A program made the translations under genes and the position numbers. 64,000 bases of DNA. Source: Pseudomonadota bacterium. GTDB taxonomy: Bacteria; Pseudomonadota; Gammaproteobacteria; Burkholderiales; Thiobacillaceae. Of the stretch, positions 36,241 through 46,821 are shown piece after piece (the first letter of the stretch is position 1; the number at the start of each line of letters is the position of its first letter). The notes below the pieces were generated by a model that saw only the letters and a list, made by a program, of their open reading frames with translations, ran no database searches and had not been told where the DNA came from. The stretch is from the NCBI GenBank assembly GCA_021820845.1, contig JAKADC010000012.1, positions 1-64,000 on the forward strand, in the 5' to 3' direction.

Positions 36241-37596
36241 TCAGTTTTCCCTGAACAAATCGATCGCCTCGTCCAGCCGCTGCACGGCGTGGACCGTCAT
36301 TCCGGCGACCTTCTGCTTGGGCTGGTTGGCGACGGGCACGATGGCGCGGCTGAAGCCGAGCTTGGCGGCTTCCTTCAGCCGCTCCTGGCCGCGCTGCACC
36401 GGGCGGATTTCGCCGGCCAGCCCCACTTCGCCGAACATCACCATATTGTCGGGAAGCGGCCGGCTCCTGAGCGACGAGACGATCGCGGCGAGCACCGCGA
36501 GGTCGGCCGCGGGCTCGCTGATCTTCACCCCGCCCACGGCGTTGACGAACACGTCCTGGTCGAAGCAGGCGATCCCGGCATGGCGGTGCAGCACGGCGAG
36601 GAGCATGGCGAGGCGGTTCTGTTCCAGGCCGACCGACAGGCGACGCGGGCTCGGCGCGTGGCTGGAATCGACCAGCGCCTGGATTTCCACCAGCAGCGGC
36701 CGCGTGCCTTCCTGCGTGACCAGCACGCACGAGCCCGGCACCGGCTCGCCGTGGCGCGACAAAAAGATCGCGGAAGGATTCGCGACGGCCTTCAGGCCCT
36801 TTTCGGTCATCGCGAACACGCCGATCTCGTTGACCGCACCGAAGCGGTTCTTGAACGCGCGCACGAGGCGGAAGGACGAGCCGGTGTCGCCCTCGAAATA
36901 CAGCACGGTGTCGACGATATGCTCGAGCACGCGCGGGCCGGCGATCGCGCCTTCCTTGGTGACGTGGCCGACGAGGATGATCGCGGTGCCGGCCTGCTTG
37001 GCGTGGCGGGTCAGTTGCGCCGCGCATTCGCGCACCTGCGCCACCGAGCCCGGCGCCGAGGTCAGCGCTTCCGAATACACGGTCTGGATCGAGTCGATCA
37101 CCGCAACCTCGGGCTTCGTGCCGGCGAGCTGCGCGAGGATCGCTTCCAGCCGGATCTCGGGCAGCACGGGCAGATGCGCCTCGGGGAGGCTCAGCCGGCG
37201 CGCGCGCAGCGCGACCTGACGCGCCGATTCCTCCCCGCTCACGTAGAGCGTTCCGATCTGCCCGGACAGCCCCGCCAGCGCCTGCAACAGCAGCGTCGAC
37301 TTGCCGATGCCCGGGTCGCCGCCGATCAGCACGACGCCGCCGGGCACCAGGCCGCCGCCGAGCACGCGGTCAAACTCGCCGATACCGGTGGCGACGCGGC
37401 TTTCCTCGGATGCCTCGACTTGATGCAGAAACTGCACCGCGCTGGTCGCCGCCAGTCCGGCGAAGCGCGGCTTCGCCGATTCGGCGATCGTTTCGACGAG
37501 CGTGTTCCAGGCGCTGCAATGCGGGCACTGGCCCTGCCATTTCGGCAGCGAACCCCCGCACTCGGTGCAGGTGTAGATTGTCCTGGTTTTCGCCAT
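36241..37596 (-). CDS. radA: DNA repair ATPase RadA
   Basis: A 451-residue DNA repair and branch-migration helicase. The N-terminal zinc finger is CTECGGSLPKWQGQCPHC. Walker A is GGDPGIGKSTLLLQ, and the RadA-specific KNRFG motif lies in AFKNRFGAVNEIGVF. The C-terminal Lon-like domain (GGVKISEPAADLAVLAAIVS) completes the normal layout. It is co-transcribed between cysM (seven bases upstream) and the FeoB-like gene. Confidence 0.97.
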   Translation of the reverse strand: MAKTRTIYTCTECGGSLPKWQGQCPHCSAWNTLVETIAESAKPRFAGLAATSAVQFLHQVEASEESRVATGIGEFDRVLGGGLVPGGVVLIGGDPGIGKSTLLLQALAGLSGQIGTLYVSGEESARQVALRARRLSLPEAHLPVLPEIRLEAILAQLAGTKPEVAVIDSIQTVYSEALTSAPGSVAQVRECAAQLTRHAKQAGTAIILVGHVTKEGAIAGPRVLEHIVDTVLYFEGDTGSSFRLVRAFKNRFGAVNEIGVFAMTEKGLKAVANPSAIFLSRHGEPVPGSCVLVTQEGTRPLLVEIQALVDSSHAPSPRRLSVGLEQNRLAMLLAVLHRHAGIACFDQDVFVNAVGGVKISEPAADLAVLAAIVSSLRSRPLPDNMVMFGEVGLAGEIRPVQRGQERLKEAAKLGFSRAIVPVANQPKQKVAGMTVHAVQRLDEAIDLFREN

Positions 37597-37603
37597 CCGC
37601 GGC

Positions 37604-38497
37604 TTACGCGGGGAACACGCCGGTGGAGAGATAGCGGTCGCCGCGGTCGCAGACGATGGAGACGATGACGGCGTTCTCGACTTCCTTCGAAAGTTGCAGC
37701 GCGGCCCACAGCGCGCCGCCGGACGAGACGCCGGCGAAGATGCCCTCCTCGCGCGCGAGCCGGCGCGTGGTTTCCTCGGCGTCCTGCTGGCTGACGTAGA
37801 TCATGCGGTCGACGCGGCGCGTATCGCAGATCTTCGGCACGTATTCCGCCGGCCATTTGCGGATGCCCGGAATCTGAGAGCCTTCGGTCGGCTGCACGCC
37901 CACGATCTGGACGCCGGGATTCTGTTCCTTGAGGTAGCGCGAGCAGCCCATGATGGTGCCGGTGGTGCCCATGCTCGAGACGAAGTGCGTGATCGTGCCC
38001 GCGGTGTCGCGCCAGATCTCGGGGCCGGTGGTGCGGTAATGCGCTTCGGGATTGTCGGGGTTGGAGAACTGGTCGAGGATCCTGCCGACGCCCTGCTTCT
38101 CCATCTCGACCGCGAGATCGCGCGCGCCTTCCATCCCGGCTTCCCGGCTCACCAGCCGCAGTTCGGCGCCGAAGGCGCGCATCGTCTGGCGCCGCTCGAT
38201 CGACAGGTGCTCGGGCATGATGAGGATCATCTTGTAGCCGCGCATCGCGGCCGCCATCGCGAGCGCGATGCCGGTGTTGCCGCTGGTCGCCTCGATCAGG
38301 GTGTCGCCCGGCTTGATCTCGCCGCGCGCCTGCGCCGCGTCGATCATCGACAACGCGGGGCGGTCCTTCACCGAGCCGGCCGGATTGTTGCCCTCGAGCT
38401 TGACGAGAACGGTATTGCTGGTCGCGCCGGGCATGTGCTTGAGGCGTACCAGCGGCGTGTTGCCGACGCAGTCTTCGATCGATTTGTAGGTGCTCAT
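37604..38497 (-). CDS. cysM: Cysteine synthase B
   Basis: A 297-residue PLP enzyme that makes cysteine from O-acetylserine and sulfide or thiosulfate. The PLP Lys lies in [15 protein letters not shown], the substrate loop is [20 protein letters not shown] and the phosphate loop is [11 protein letters not shown]. Details such as the segment [18 protein letters not shown] and the C-terminus place it with CysM rather than CysK. The start overlaps the hldD stop by four bases. CysM also sits next to hldD in many betaproteobacteria. Confidence 0.95.
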   Translation of the reverse strand: MSTYKSIEDCVGNTPLVRLKHMPGATSNTVLVKLEGNNPAGSVKDRPALSMIDAAQARGEIKPGDTLIEATSGNTGIALAMAAAMRGYKMILIMPEHLSIERRQTMRAFGAELRLVSREAGMEGARDLAVEMEKQGVGRILDQFSNPDNPEAHYRTTGPEIWRDTAGTITHFVSSMGTTGTIMGCSRYLKEQNPGVQIVGVQPTEGSQIPGIRKWPAEYVPKICDTRRVDRMIYVSQQDAEETTRRLAREEGIFAGVSSGGALWAALQLSKEVENAVIVSIVCDRGDRYLSTGVFPA

Positions 38498-39492
38498 GCC
38501 TTCATCAGATGTTCGATGTAGCGCGGCGTGCCTTCTTCCACGCTGTAGAAAGGCGCATCATACCCCGCAGCCCGGAGCGCGGAGACGTCGGCCTCGGTAT
38601 AGCTCTGGTACTTGCCCTTGAGCGCGTCGGGAAACGCGATGTAGCCGACGATGCCCTGCGCCTGCATCTCCTCCAGCGCGAGCGCCGCCTCCCCCTTCGC
38701 CGCGCGGCAGGCGTTCACCGTCGCGACGGCGACGTCGTTGAAGCTCTGGCAACGCCCGGTGCCGACATTGAAGATGCCCGACACCTCGGGATGGTCGAGG
38801 AACCACAGGTTGACGCGCACCACGTCCTCGATCGAAACGAAGTCGCGCCGCTGCTCGCCGTTGGCGTAGCCGTCGCAGCCCTCGAACAGCTTCACCCGCC
38901 CTTCGGCGACGTACTGGTTGAAGAAATGGAAGGCGACCGAGGCCATGCGTCCCTTGTGCTGCTCGCGCGGGCCATAGACATTGAAATAGCGAAAGCCGGC
39001 GATCTGCGCGGTGCGCTCGCCCCACATGCGGCGCACGCTCTGGTCGAACAGGAACTTGGAGTAGCCGTAGACGTTGAGCGGCGACTCGAACTCGCGCGAT
39101 TCGGAAAACACCCGCCCGGCGCCGTAGACGCTCGCCGACGAGGCGTAAAGGAACTGCGCGCCCTCGTCCTGGCAGAATTTCAGGAGCGCGCCGGAGTAGC
39201 GGTAGTTGTTCTCCATCATGTAGCGCCCGTCGGTCTCCATCGTGTCCGAGCAGGCGCCCTCGTGGAAAATCGCGGCCACGCTCCCGTCCAGCACGCCCTC
39301 TTCCACCAGCTCGAGGAATTCCGCCTTGTCCAGATAGTCGGCGATTTCGCAGTCGGTCAAATTCCTGAACTTGTCGCCGCGGGTGAGGTTGTCGACTGCG
39401 ATGATGTTGCTCTCGCCCCGCTCGTTGAGCGCCTTGACGATATTGGCCCCGATGAATCCCGCGGCGCCGGTGACGACAATGTACTGGCTCAT
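38494..39492 (-). CDS. hldD: ADP-L-glycero-D-manno-heptose 6-epimerase
   Basis: A 332-residue short-chain dehydrogenase-type epimerase that makes the heptose donor for the LPS inner core. The NADP-binding motif is [20 protein letters not shown]. The catalytic region has [10 protein letters not shown] and the YGYSK motif ([14 protein letters not shown]). It is coupled to hldA by an ATGA overlap and to cysM by another. Together with hldA it covers two of the steps to ADP-heptose. Confidence 0.97.
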   Translation of the reverse strand: MSQYIVVTGAAGFIGANIVKALNERGESNIIAVDNLTRGDKFRNLTDCEIADYLDKAEFLELVEEGVLDGSVAAIFHEGACSDTMETDGRYMMENNYRYSGALLKFCQDEGAQFLYASSASVYGAGRVFSESREFESPLNVYGYSKFLFDQSVRRMWGERTAQIAGFRYFNVYGPREQHKGRMASVAFHFFNQYVAEGRVKLFEGCDGYANGEQRRDFVSIEDVVRVNLWFLDHPEVSGIFNVGTGRCQSFNDVAVATVNACRAAKGEAALALEEMQAQGIVGYIAFPDALKGKYQSYTEADVSALRAAGYDAPFYSVEEGTPRYIEHLMKA

Positions 39493-40424
39493 GCTTTTTC
39501 TCCAAAGACTTCGTCGGCGGTGGCGACCGCGGTGCCGAACTTGCCGACGACGATACCCGCCGCGCGGTTCGCGAGACGCATGGCTTCCACCCCGTCCGCC
39601 CCCGAGGCCAGCGCCACCGCAAAGGCGGCGATGACGGTGTCGCCGGCGCCGGAGACGTCGAACACTTCCTGCGCCCGGGTCGCCTCGTGGTGCGCACCCG
39701 CGGCGTCGAACAGGCTCATGCCTTCCTCGCTGCGCGTCACCAGAAGCGCGTCGAGCTGGAAACTCGCGCGCACGGCGGCGGCCTTGTCGGCAAGTTCGGC
39801 TTCGGTCTTCCAGCCGCCCGCCACTTCGCGGAATTCGCCACGGTTGGGGGTGATCAGCGTCGCGCCTGTGTAGCGCGCCCAGTCGTCCCCCTTGGGGTCG
39901 ACCAGGATGGGCTTGCCGGCCGCACGCGCGAGTTCGATCATGCGGGTGACGTGCGTCAGCCCGCCCTTGCCGTAGTCCGACAGGATCACCACGTCGCAGT
40001 CGGCCAGCAGCTGCGCGTACGCTTCCAGCTTGGCCGCCAGCACTTCATGGCCCGGCTGGGTCTCGAAATCGACGCGCAGGAGCTGCTGCTGGCGGCCGAT
40101 GATGCGCAGCTTGGTGATCGTCGAAAAATCCGGGTCCTCATGCAGGTAAACCCTGAAATCTTCCGCTTCGAGCAGGGCCCTCAACGATTGGCCGGCCTCG
40201 TCGCGACCGGCGACCGACAGCAGCGTGACCTGCGCCCCAAGCGCCGACGCGTTGCGCGCCACGTTGCCGGCGCCGCCGATGCGGTCCTCGTTGCGCGTGA
40301 CGTGCACCACGGGCACCGGCGCCTCGGGCGAGATGCGCGAGACGTCGCCGAACCAGTAGCGGTCCAGCATCACGTCGCCCACTACCAGGATGCGGGCACG
40401 GCGGATGGCATCACGCAAGGACAT
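39489..40424 (-). CDS. hldA: D-glycero-beta-D-manno-heptose-7-phosphate kinase
   Basis: A 311-residue PfkB/ribokinase-type kinase, corresponding to the first domain of E. coli HldE only. The N-terminus [20 protein letters not shown] and the segment [20 protein letters not shown] are typical. The catalytic Asp lies in [20 protein letters not shown]. The nucleotidyltransferase domain is absent, so a separate hldC gene must exist elsewhere. It follows ugd after 12 bases. Confidence 0.95.
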   Translation of the reverse strand: MSLRDAIRRARILVVGDVMLDRYWFGDVSRISPEAPVPVVHVTRNEDRIGGAGNVARNASALGAQVTLLSVAGRDEAGQSLRALLEAEDFRVYLHEDPDFSTITKLRIIGRQQQLLRVDFETQPGHEVLAAKLEAYAQLLADCDVVILSDYGKGGLTHVTRMIELARAAGKPILVDPKGDDWARYTGATLITPNRGEFREVAGGWKTEAELADKAAAVRASFQLDALLVTRSEEGMSLFDAAGAHHEATRAQEVFDVSGAGDTVIAAFAVALASGADGVEAMRLANRAAGIVVGKFGTAVATADEVFGEKA

Positions 40425-40436
40425 CGGCCGTTCCCG

Positions 40437-41759
40437 TCACGGACGTCCGACCGGCAGGTAGTCGAAGCCCATCTCGCGCATCGCCTGCGGTTCGTAGAGG
40501 TTGCGGCCGTCGAAAATCAGCGGTGCCTTCAGCAGGGCCTTCATGGTGTCGAAGTTCGGGCTGCGGAAGACCTTCCATTCGGTGACGATCAGCAGCGCGT
40601 CGGCGCCTTTGAGCGCGTCCATCGGGCTGTCGACCAGAAGCAGGTCGGCGCGCTCGCCGTAGATGCGCCGCGCTTCCTCCATCGCCGCGGGGTCGTAGGC
40701 CGAAACGCTCGCGCCCATCGCCCACAGCGCCTCGAGCATGGTGCGGCTGGAAGCTTCGCGCATGTCGTCGGTGTTCGGCTTGAACGCCAGCCCCCACATC
40801 GCGAAGCGCTTGCCTTTCAGATCCTTGCCGAAACACGCGGTCAGCTTGTCGACCAGGATGTGCTTCTGGGCGTCGTTGGCCTCTTCCACCGCGTCGAGCA
40901 CGCGCAAGGCGACGCCGTTTTCCTGGCCGGTTCGGCGCAAGGCGCGAACGTCCTTGGGGAAACACGAGCCGCCGTAGCCGCAGCCGGCGTACAGGAAATG
41001 GTAGCCGATGCGCGGGTCCGAGCCGATGCCATGGCGCACCTGCTCGATGTCGGCACCGAGCTTCTCGGCCAGCACCGCGAGCTCGTTCATGAACGAAATG
41101 CGCGTCGCCAGCATGGCGTTGGCGGCGTACTTGGTGAGTTCGGCGCTCTTCACGTCCATCACCGTCAGGCGCTCGTGGTTGCGCTGGAACGGCGCGTAGA
41201 GCTGGCGCAGCAGGCTTGTCGCGCGCTCGCTGTCGGTGCCGATCACGATGCGATCGGGCTTCATGAAATCATCCACCGCCGCACCCTCCTTCAGGAACTC
41301 CGGATTCGACGCCACGTTGAACTCGATGTTCGCGCCGCGGCTCGCCAGTTCCTCCTGCAGGGCGGCCTTCACCTTGTCCGCGGTGCCGACCGGCACGGTG
41401 GACTTGTCGACCACGAGCTTGTAATCGGTCATGTGGCGGCCGATATTGCGCGCGGCGGCCACCACATATTGCAGGTCGGCCGAACCGTCCTCGTCCGGCG
41501 GGGTGCCGACGGCGATGAACTGGATCTGGCCGAAGGCCACCGACTCCTCGATATCGGTCGTGAAAGACAGCCGGCCGGCGGCGACGTTGCGCTTCACCAT
41601 GTCCTCCAGCCCCGGCTCGTAGATCGGGATGCCGCCCGACTTCAGGATCTCGATCTTGTTCGGGTCGACGTCGAGGCACAGGACCTCGTTGCCCACCTCC
41701 GCCAGACAGGTTCCGGTCACCAGGCCCACGTAGCCCGTGCCGATCACGGTAATTTTCAC
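40437..41759 (-). CDS. ugd: UDP-glucose 6-dehydrogenase
   Basis: A 440-residue cytoplasmic enzyme that oxidises UDP-glucose to UDP-glucuronate for surface polysaccharides. The NAD fold starts with [20 protein letters not shown]. The catalytic Cys lies in the segment [20 protein letters not shown], and the following Lys is present. Length is standard for the bacterial group. It stands between pyrF and the heptose genes, linking it to envelope sugar synthesis. Confidence 0.96.
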   Translation of the reverse strand: MKITVIGTGYVGLVTGTCLAEVGNEVLCLDVDPNKIEILKSGGIPIYEPGLEDMVKRNVAAGRLSFTTDIEESVAFGQIQFIAVGTPPDEDGSADLQYVVAAARNIGRHMTDYKLVVDKSTVPVGTADKVKAALQEELASRGANIEFNVASNPEFLKEGAAVDDFMKPDRIVIGTDSERATSLLRQLYAPFQRNHERLTVMDVKSAELTKYAANAMLATRISFMNELAVLAEKLGADIEQVRHGIGSDPRIGYHFLYAGCGYGGSCFPKDVRALRRTGQENGVALRVLDAVEEANDAQKHILVDKLTACFGKDLKGKRFAMWGLAFKPNTDDMREASSRTMLEALWAMGASVSAYDPAAMEEARRIYGERADLLLVDSPMDALKGADALLIVTEWKVFRSPNFDTMKALLKAPLIFDGRNLYEPQAMREMGFDYLPVGRP

Positions 41760-41768
41760 AACACGCTC

Positions 41769-42485
41769 CTAAGCACTTCGAATCTCGACTTGAATTTTTT
41801 TCAGCGCAGCCAGCGGATCGGACGCGGCCGTGATCGGGCGTCCGATCACCAGGTCGGTCGCACCTGCGCGCAAGGCCTCGGCGGGCGTCATCACGCGGCG
41901 CTGGTCGCCCGCTTCGGCACCGGCCGGCCGGATGCCCGGGGTGACCAGCCGAAAGTCCGCACCCATGCCGGCGCGCAGGCGCGCGGCCTCCTCGCCCGAG
42001 CAGACCACGCCGTCGAGTCCGCAGGCTTGGGTCAGTCGCGCGAGCCGCAGCACCTGATCGGCCGGCGCGTCGGACACGCCGACCTCGGCCAGATCCTCGG
42101 CGCCCATGCTCGTCAGCACCGTCACCGCAACGAGCAGCGGTGCCTCGGGCAATTCGGCCAGCGCCTCGCGCGCGGCGGTCATCATGCGGCGGCCGCCCGA
42201 CGCGTGCACGTTCACCATCCACACGCCCAGCCGCGCCGCCGCCCGGCACGCAGCCGCCACGGTATTCGGGATGTCGTGAAATTTCAGGTCGAGGAACACA
42301 TCGAATCCCCGGGCGACCAAGGCACGCACCAGGTCCGGTCCCGCAGCGGTAAAAAGCTCCTTGCCCACCTTGACCCGGCACAGCCCGGGGTCGAGTTTTT
42401 CCGCCAGCGCCAGCGCGGGTGCCGCATCGGCGAAGTCGAGCGCCACAATGATTTTCGTCTGCGTCACCGCGATCCTCCCGCTCAT
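41769..42485 (-). CDS. pyrF: Orotidine 5'-phosphate decarboxylase
   Basis: A 238-residue TIM-barrel enzyme that makes UMP. The active-site segment [16 protein letters not shown] carries the catalytic Lys and Asp. The phosphate-binding VTPGIRP and the late [12 protein letters not shown] are also present. The open frame continues far upstream through lapB, but ATG 42485 overlaps the lapB stop as ATGA and gives the normal family length. Confidence 0.95.
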   Translation of the reverse strand: MSGRIAVTQTKIIVALDFADAAPALALAEKLDPGLCRVKVGKELFTAAGPDLVRALVARGFDVFLDLKFHDIPNTVAAACRAAARLGVWMVNVHASGGRRMMTAAREALAELPEAPLLVAVTVLTSMGAEDLAEVGVSDAPADQVLRLARLTQACGLDGVVCSGEEAARLRAGMGADFRLVTPGIRPAGAEAGDQRRVMTPAEALRAGATDLVIGRPITAASDPLAALKKIQVEIRSA

Positions 42486-43648
42486 GCCTCGCCTTCGCGC
42501 CGTTCCGGGTCGAAGCTGTCCCAGCGCCCGCACGCCGGGCAACGCCAGAAGAACTGCTTGGCCTTGAAGCCGCAGCTCCCGCACTGATAACGCATCATGC
42601 GCTGGCTGTGCGACGCGACCAGGCTTTTTTCCACCTGCAACAATTCGCGCGCATCCGGGTCGGCATTGACCAGCTCCGCCTCGAGCAGGCGATCGAGCGT
42701 GCGCAGGCTGGGATTGCGGCGCAACTCCTCGCGCGCGAGCTGGCTCGCCGCGGCGGCGCCTTCGGTCTCGGAAACGGCCAGATACAGCGTGTTGAACACG
42801 TCCTGCGACGGTTGCCGCGCATGCAGCGCGCGCAACCATTGCACGCCCTCCTGCAGCCGCCCCAGGCGACGGTAGCTGCCGAGCACGCGATCCACCACCA
42901 GCGCCATGTGGGCCGCGCTTTGCGTTTCGACCAGGCGCCAGTTTGCGATGGCGGCGTCGTGCCGGCCCGCTGCCGCGTCGAGGTCGCCCGCCATCAGGTT
43001 GGCACGCACCGATTGCCGGTTGGAGGCCAGCGCCTGCTGGAGATGAAGCGCTGCCGCCTCGGAATTGCCCCGGGCTTCTTCGAGCAACGCGAGTTCGCAG
43101 TGGAAGTGCGCGATGTCGGCGTTGAGCGGCTTGCTGGTGTCTTTCTCCAGAATCCGCGCGGCGTCGATGGCTTTCTGCCAGTCCTTTTCCTGCACGTAGA
43201 TCTCGAGAAGATAGGTGCGCGCCAGGCCGTGCCGCGAGGTCTCGAGCAGCTTGCCGAACACCTGCTCGGCGCGGTCGAGCAGGCCGGCCTTCAGGTAATC
43301 CTGCCCCAGTTCGCACATCGCGCGCAGGCGCTGATCCTCGACCAGGCCCTCGCGCTCAAGCAGGTTCTCGTGCATGCGGATCGCGCGATCGAGCTCGCCG
43401 CGGCGGCGAAACAGCCCGCCCAGCGCGAAGTGGAGATCGATGGTCTCGGGCTCGAGCTTGACGACTTCGAGAAAGGCTTCGATCGCCTTGTCCGGCTGCT
43501 CGTTGAGAAGGAAATTCAGTCCCCGGAAATACGAATTGGGCAGCGCGCGCGACTCGGTCACCACCTGCCGGATGTCGACGCGCGCAGCCAGCCAGCCGAG
43601 CGCAAAAAAAAGCGGAAATACCAGCAGCCACCAGAACTCAAATTCCAT
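42482..43648 (-). CDS. lapB: LPS assembly protein LapB (YciM), TPR-rubredoxin
   Basis: A 388-residue inner-membrane protein that controls LPS synthesis by promoting LpxC turnover in relatives. One N-terminal helix ([20 protein letters not shown]) is followed by a chain of tetratricopeptide repeats (about 35-340). A C-terminal rubredoxin-like metal site has four Cys in [14 protein letters not shown] and [11 protein letters not shown] chose ATG 43648, which starts with the membrane helix and overlaps the lapA end by 11 bases. The open frame extends further upstream but without a sensible protein. Confidence 0.94.
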   Translation of the reverse strand: MEFEFWWLLVFPLFFALGWLAARVDIRQVVTESRALPNSYFRGLNFLLNEQPDKAIEAFLEVVKLEPETIDLHFALGGLFRRRGELDRAIRMHENLLEREGLVEDQRLRAMCELGQDYLKAGLLDRAEQVFGKLLETSRHGLARTYLLEIYVQEKDWQKAIDAARILEKDTSKPLNADIAHFHCELALLEEARGNSEAAALHLQQALASNRQSVRANLMAGDLDAAAGRHDAAIANWRLVETQSAAHMALVVDRVLGSYRRLGRLQEGVQWLRALHARQPSQDVFNTLYLAVSETEGAAAASQLAREELRRNPSLRTLDRLLEAELVNADPDARELLQVEKSLVASHSQRMMRYQCGSCGFKAKQFFWRCPACGRWDSFDPERREGEA

Positions 43649-43937
43649 GATGCTTCGCTGGAATCGCGGTCTGCGTTGTCGTGTCCATGTCGTCCGCCAA
43701 CGGCCTGCGCGCGACCTCGCGGCGCAGGCGGAACACCGTGGGCAGCAGCGCGAGCAGGCCAAACAGGGCGCCGAGCACGAACGCCAGCCCCAGCATGACG
43801 ATCAGCGGGGCCTGCCACACGTAGCCGAGGTAGGAATAGAAGGTCGCCGTATGGCTGTTTTTCAGCGCGAAACCCAGCACCAGCAGGAACACCAGGAGTT
43901 TGAGCGCCAGCCCCAGATAACGTGTGAAATTTTTCAT
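43638..43937 (-). CDS. lapA: LPS assembly protein LapA
   Basis: A 99-residue inner-membrane protein with two helices (about 9-26 and 43-66) and a basic cytoplasmic tail (FRLRREVARR). It belongs to the DUF1049/LapA family, which works with LapB in LPS assembly. It follows a terminator-like hairpin behind ihfB and a promoter-like box, so it probably begins a new transcription unit. Confidence 0.9.
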   Translation of the reverse strand: MKNFTRYLGLALKLLVFLLVLGFALKNSHTATFYSYLGYVWQAPLIVMLGLAFVLGALFGLLALLPTVFRLRREVARRPLADDMDTTTQTAIPAKHHGI

Positions 43938-43962
43938 GGCTTGTCACGTGTGGTCGGCGTCC

Positions 43963-43991
43963 ATTCTACCTTTGCGGGGGCCATAGAAAAA
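43963..43991 (-). promoter_or_regulatory. Possible promoter for lapA and downstream genes
   Basis: On the minus strand TAGAAT (963-968) matches the -10 consensus at five of six positions, about 25 bases before the lapA ATG. The -35 position holds only a T-rich stretch. A promoter is expected here because an intrinsic terminator lies just upstream. Confidence 0.4.
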
Positions 43992-44016
43992 GAAAACGGC
44001 GCAAACTGCGCCGTTT
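43985..44016 (-). terminator. Intrinsic terminator after ihfB
   Basis: A perfect ten-base-pair stem, AAACGGCGCA with TGCGCCGTTT (43994-44016, three-base loop), is followed on the minus strand by TTCTTTTTC. It lies about 20 bases after the ihfB stop and separates the gyrA-to-ihfB unit from lapA. Confidence 0.8.
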
Positions 44017-44037
44017 CCACTGCCTCGGACCCAAGAC

Positions 44038-44322
44038 TCAAAGCGGAAAATCCACCCGGTCGCGCAGTTCCTTGCCTGCCTTGAAGTGCGGCACATACTT
44101 CGCCGGCACCTGCACGCGTTCGCCCGACTTGGGATTGCGCCCGAGACGGGCGGGGCGAAAGCTCAGACTGAAGCTCCCGAAACCGCGGATCTCCACCCGC
44201 TCGCCGCGCGACAGGTTTTTCGCCAGCGCGTCGAGGATCGTCTTCACCGCCATCTCGATATCCGCAACCGAAAATTGCGAATGCCGCGCCGCGAGTTGAG
44301 CAATCAGCTCGGACTTGGTCAT
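44038..44322 (-). CDS. ihfB: Integration host factor subunit beta
   Basis: A 94-residue DNA-bending protein that pairs with IHF-alpha. The N-terminus [14 protein letters not shown] and the arm segment [20 protein letters not shown] are typical, with the intercalating Pro near residue 65. Its position directly behind rpsA (three bases) is conserved in proteobacteria. A strong terminator follows. Confidence 0.96.
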   Translation of the reverse strand: MTKSELIAQLAARHSQFSVADIEMAVKTILDALAKNLSRGERVEIRGFGSFSLSFRPARLGRNPKSGERVQVPAKYVPHFKAGKELRDRVDFPL

Positions 44323-44325
44323 GGA

Positions 44326-46047
44326 TTACTCGGCGTTCTTGTTGTCGAGCTTGGCTTTCAGCAGCGCGCCGAGGTTGGTGGACCCGCTGGCGGCGGCAGC
44401 CGATTCCGCGGCGAATTTCTTCATCGCCGAATCCTGCTCGTTCATCTCCTTGGCCTTGATCGACAGGTTGATCACGCGGTTCTTGCGATCGACGTTGATG
44501 ATCATGGCTTCGATCTCGTCGCCTTCCTTGAAGTGGCTGCGCATGTCCTCGACGCGGTCGCGCGAGACTTCCGACGCGCGCAGGTAGCCTTCCATGTCGC
44601 TGTCGAGCTTGACGGTCGCGCCCTTGGCCTCCACGGTCTTGATGGTGCCCTTGACGATGCTGCCCTTGTCATGGCCGGAGGCGTAGCTGGTCAGCGGATC
44701 GCCCTCGAGCTGCTTGATGCCGAGCGAGATGCGCTCGCGCTCGAGATCGATGCCCAGGACGACGGCTTCCACTTCCTGGCCCTTGCGGAAGTTGCGCACG
44801 GCTTCTTCGCCGGGAATGCTCCACGACAGGTCGGACAGGTGGACCAGGCCGTCGATGCCGCCGGGCAGGCCGATGAACACGCCGAAGTCGGTGATCGACT
44901 TGATCGCGCCGCTGACCTTGTCGCCCTTCTTGTGGTTCATCGCAAAGTCTTCCCACGGATTCGACTTGCACTGCTTCATGCCGAGCGAGATGCGACGCTT
45001 GTCTTCGTCGATGTCGAGCACCATGACCTCGACCTCGTCGCCGAGCTGCACGATCTTCGACGGGCTGACGTTCTTGTTGGTCCAGTCCATTTCGGAGACG
45101 TGCACCAGGCCTTCGATGCCCTCCTCGATCTCGACGAACGCGCCGTAGTCGGTCAGGTTCGCGACCTTGCCGAACATGCGCGTGCCCTGCGGATAGCGGC
45201 GGGCGATGCCGACCCACGGATCGTCACCGAGCTGCTTCAGGCCGAGCGAGACGCGGTTCTTCTCGGTGTCGTAGCGCAGGATCTTGGCTTCGAGTTCCTG
45301 GCCGACGTGCACCACTTCGGACGGGTGCTTGACGCGCCGCCAGGCCATGTCGGTGATGTGCAGGAGACCGTCGATGCCGCCCAGATCCACGAACGCGCCG
45401 TAATCGGTGATGTTCTTGACCACGCCCTTGACGACCGAACCTTCCTTCAGGTTCTCCATCATCGCTTCGCGGTCGGCGCCCATGGTCTCTTCCAGCACGG
45501 CACGGCGCGACACCACGACGTTGTTGCGCTTGCGGTCGAGCTTGATGACCTTGAATTCCATTTCCTTGTATTCGAAGGGCGTGGTGTCCTTGACCGGGCG
45601 CATGTCGACCAGCGAACCCGGGAGGAAGGCGCGCAGGCCGCCGACGAGCACCGTCAGGCCGCCCTTGACCTTGCCCTGCACCATGCCGGTGACGATCCGG
45701 CCTTCGTTCATCGCGGCTTCCAGATCCAGCCACGCGGCCAGTTTCTTGGCGCGCTCGCGCGACAGCTTGGTCGCGCCGAAGCCGTCCTCGATCGACTCGA
45801 TGGCGACCGAAACGAAATCACCGACCTTGGCTTCGATCTCGCCCTGGTCGTTCTTGAATTCGTCGAGCGGAATCAGGCTCTCCGATTTGAGGCCTGCATT
45901 CACCGTCACGAAATTGTGGTCGATGCCGACGATCTCGGCGGTGATGACTTCACCCTGGCGCATTTCCTGATGCGCAAGCGACTCCTCGAACAGGGCCGCA
46001 AAGCTTTCGTTGGACGTCGGGGTGGAAGAAGCGGTAGCAGTAGACAT
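44326..46047 (-). CDS. rpsA: 30S ribosomal protein S1
   Basis: A 573-residue ribosomal protein that brings mRNA to the 30S subunit. It carries six S1 RNA-binding repeats; the last four are the most regular, with segments such as [20 protein letters not shown]. The start ATG 46047 has GAAGG upstream. An in-frame upstream extension is unlikely because it would read through the leader. The 84-base leader after cmk contains a strong hairpin, possibly the site of S1 autoregulation. Confidence 0.97.
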   Translation of the reverse strand: MSTATASSTPTSNESFAALFEESLAHQEMRQGEVITAEIVGIDHNFVTVNAGLKSESLIPLDEFKNDQGEIEAKVGDFVSVAIESIEDGFGATKLSRERAKKLAAWLDLEAAMNEGRIVTGMVQGKVKGGLTVLVGGLRAFLPGSLVDMRPVKDTTPFEYKEMEFKVIKLDRKRNNVVVSRRAVLEETMGADREAMMENLKEGSVVKGVVKNITDYGAFVDLGGIDGLLHITDMAWRRVKHPSEVVHVGQELEAKILRYDTEKNRVSLGLKQLGDDPWVGIARRYPQGTRMFGKVANLTDYGAFVEIEEGIEGLVHVSEMDWTNKNVSPSKIVQLGDEVEVMVLDIDEDKRRISLGMKQCKSNPWEDFAMNHKKGDKVSGAIKSITDFGVFIGLPGGIDGLVHLSDLSWSIPGEEAVRNFRKGQEVEAVVLGIDLERERISLGIKQLEGDPLTSYASGHDKGSIVKGTIKTVEAKGATVKLDSDMEGYLRASEVSRDRVEDMRSHFKEGDEIEAMIINVDRKNRVINLSIKAKEMNEQDSAMKKFAAESAAAASGSTNLGALLKAKLDNKNAE

Positions 46048-46093
46048 TAAAAACCTTCTTGTCCGTCGGTGAAGACGGGGTTGGTTGCACATC

Positions 46094-46119
46094 GCCAGCG
46101 CTGCGGGCGCAGCCCTGGC
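46094..46119 (-). promoter_or_regulatory. Hairpin in the rpsA leader
   Basis: Two five-base-pair helices (46094-46098 with 46115-46119, and 46100-46104 with 46109-46113), separated by a single C-C mismatch, enclose a four-base loop. It lies about 47 bases before the rpsA start and has no T tract behind it on the coding strand. In E. coli the rpsA leader folds into hairpins that mediate S1 feedback; a similar role here is an inference. Confidence 0.35.
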
Positions 46120-46131
46120 ACGGAAAAAACT

Positions 46132-46821
46132 TCAGATTCCCTGTTGGCGGCCGTCGCGCGACGCGTAATGCGCCAGCACCGCCTGCACGGCCGACTCGAT
46201 ATCCATATGGGTCGTATCGAGCAGGAGTGCATCCGGCGCGGGTTTCAGCGGCGCCACCGAGCGCGCCGTATCGCGCGCGTCGCGGGCCTGCATATCCGCA
46301 ACAAGGGCCGATAGGCTAGCAGAGTTCCCCTTTTCGATCAACTGCTTATAACGCCGCTCCGCGCGCGCCTCGGCGCTGGCGGTGAGGAAAACCTTGGTCG
46401 CCGCATCGGCGAACACGACCGTGCCCATGTCGCGCCCGTCGGCCACCAGGCCGGGGGGCTGACGATACGCGCGCTGGCGCTCGAGCAGCGCCGCGCGGAC
46501 CGCGGGCAGCGCCGCGACCTTCGAGGCCCCCTCGCCCACGGCTTCGGCGCGGATGGCATCCGTCACGTCCTCGTCCGCCAGCCGGACCGCGCCGTCGCCG
46601 AACGTTGCCGGCAAACCGGCCGCCAGCGCCGCCACACCCGCCTCGTCGTCCAGCGCCACGCCATGCTTCATCGCCGACAGGGCCGTCAGCCGGTACAGCG
46701 CGCCGCTGTCGAGAAAATGAAAGCCCAGCGCGGACGCCACCCGTTCGGCCACCGTTCCCTTGCCCGAGGCCGACGGACCGTCGATGGTGATGACCGGGAT
46801 GGGATCGAGCTCGGCATTCAT
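46132..46821 (-). CDS. cmk: Cytidylate kinase
   Basis: A 229-residue nucleoside monophosphate kinase for CMP and dCMP. The P-loop is [19 protein letters not shown]. The substrate segments [15 protein letters not shown] and [13 protein letters not shown] are conserved, and the C-terminal [16 protein letters not shown] matches the family. ATG 46821 overlaps the aroA stop as ATGA. Confidence 0.96.
   Translation of the reverse strand: MNAELDPIPVITIDGPSASGKGTVAERVASALGFHFLDSGALYRLTALSAMKHGVALDDEAGVAALAAGLPATFGDGAVRLADEDVTDAIRAEAVGEGASKVAALPAVRAALLERQRAYRQPPGLVADGRDMGTVVFADAATKVFLTASAEARAERRYKQLIEKGNSASLSALVADMQARDARDTARSVAPLKPAPDALLLDTTHMDIESAVQAVLAHYASRDGRQQGI

Noticed and set aside
42486-43316. 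In-frame upstream extension of pyrF through lapB
   Set aside because: The extension is a shadow of lapB. PyrF family length and the ATGA overlap support the start at 42485.
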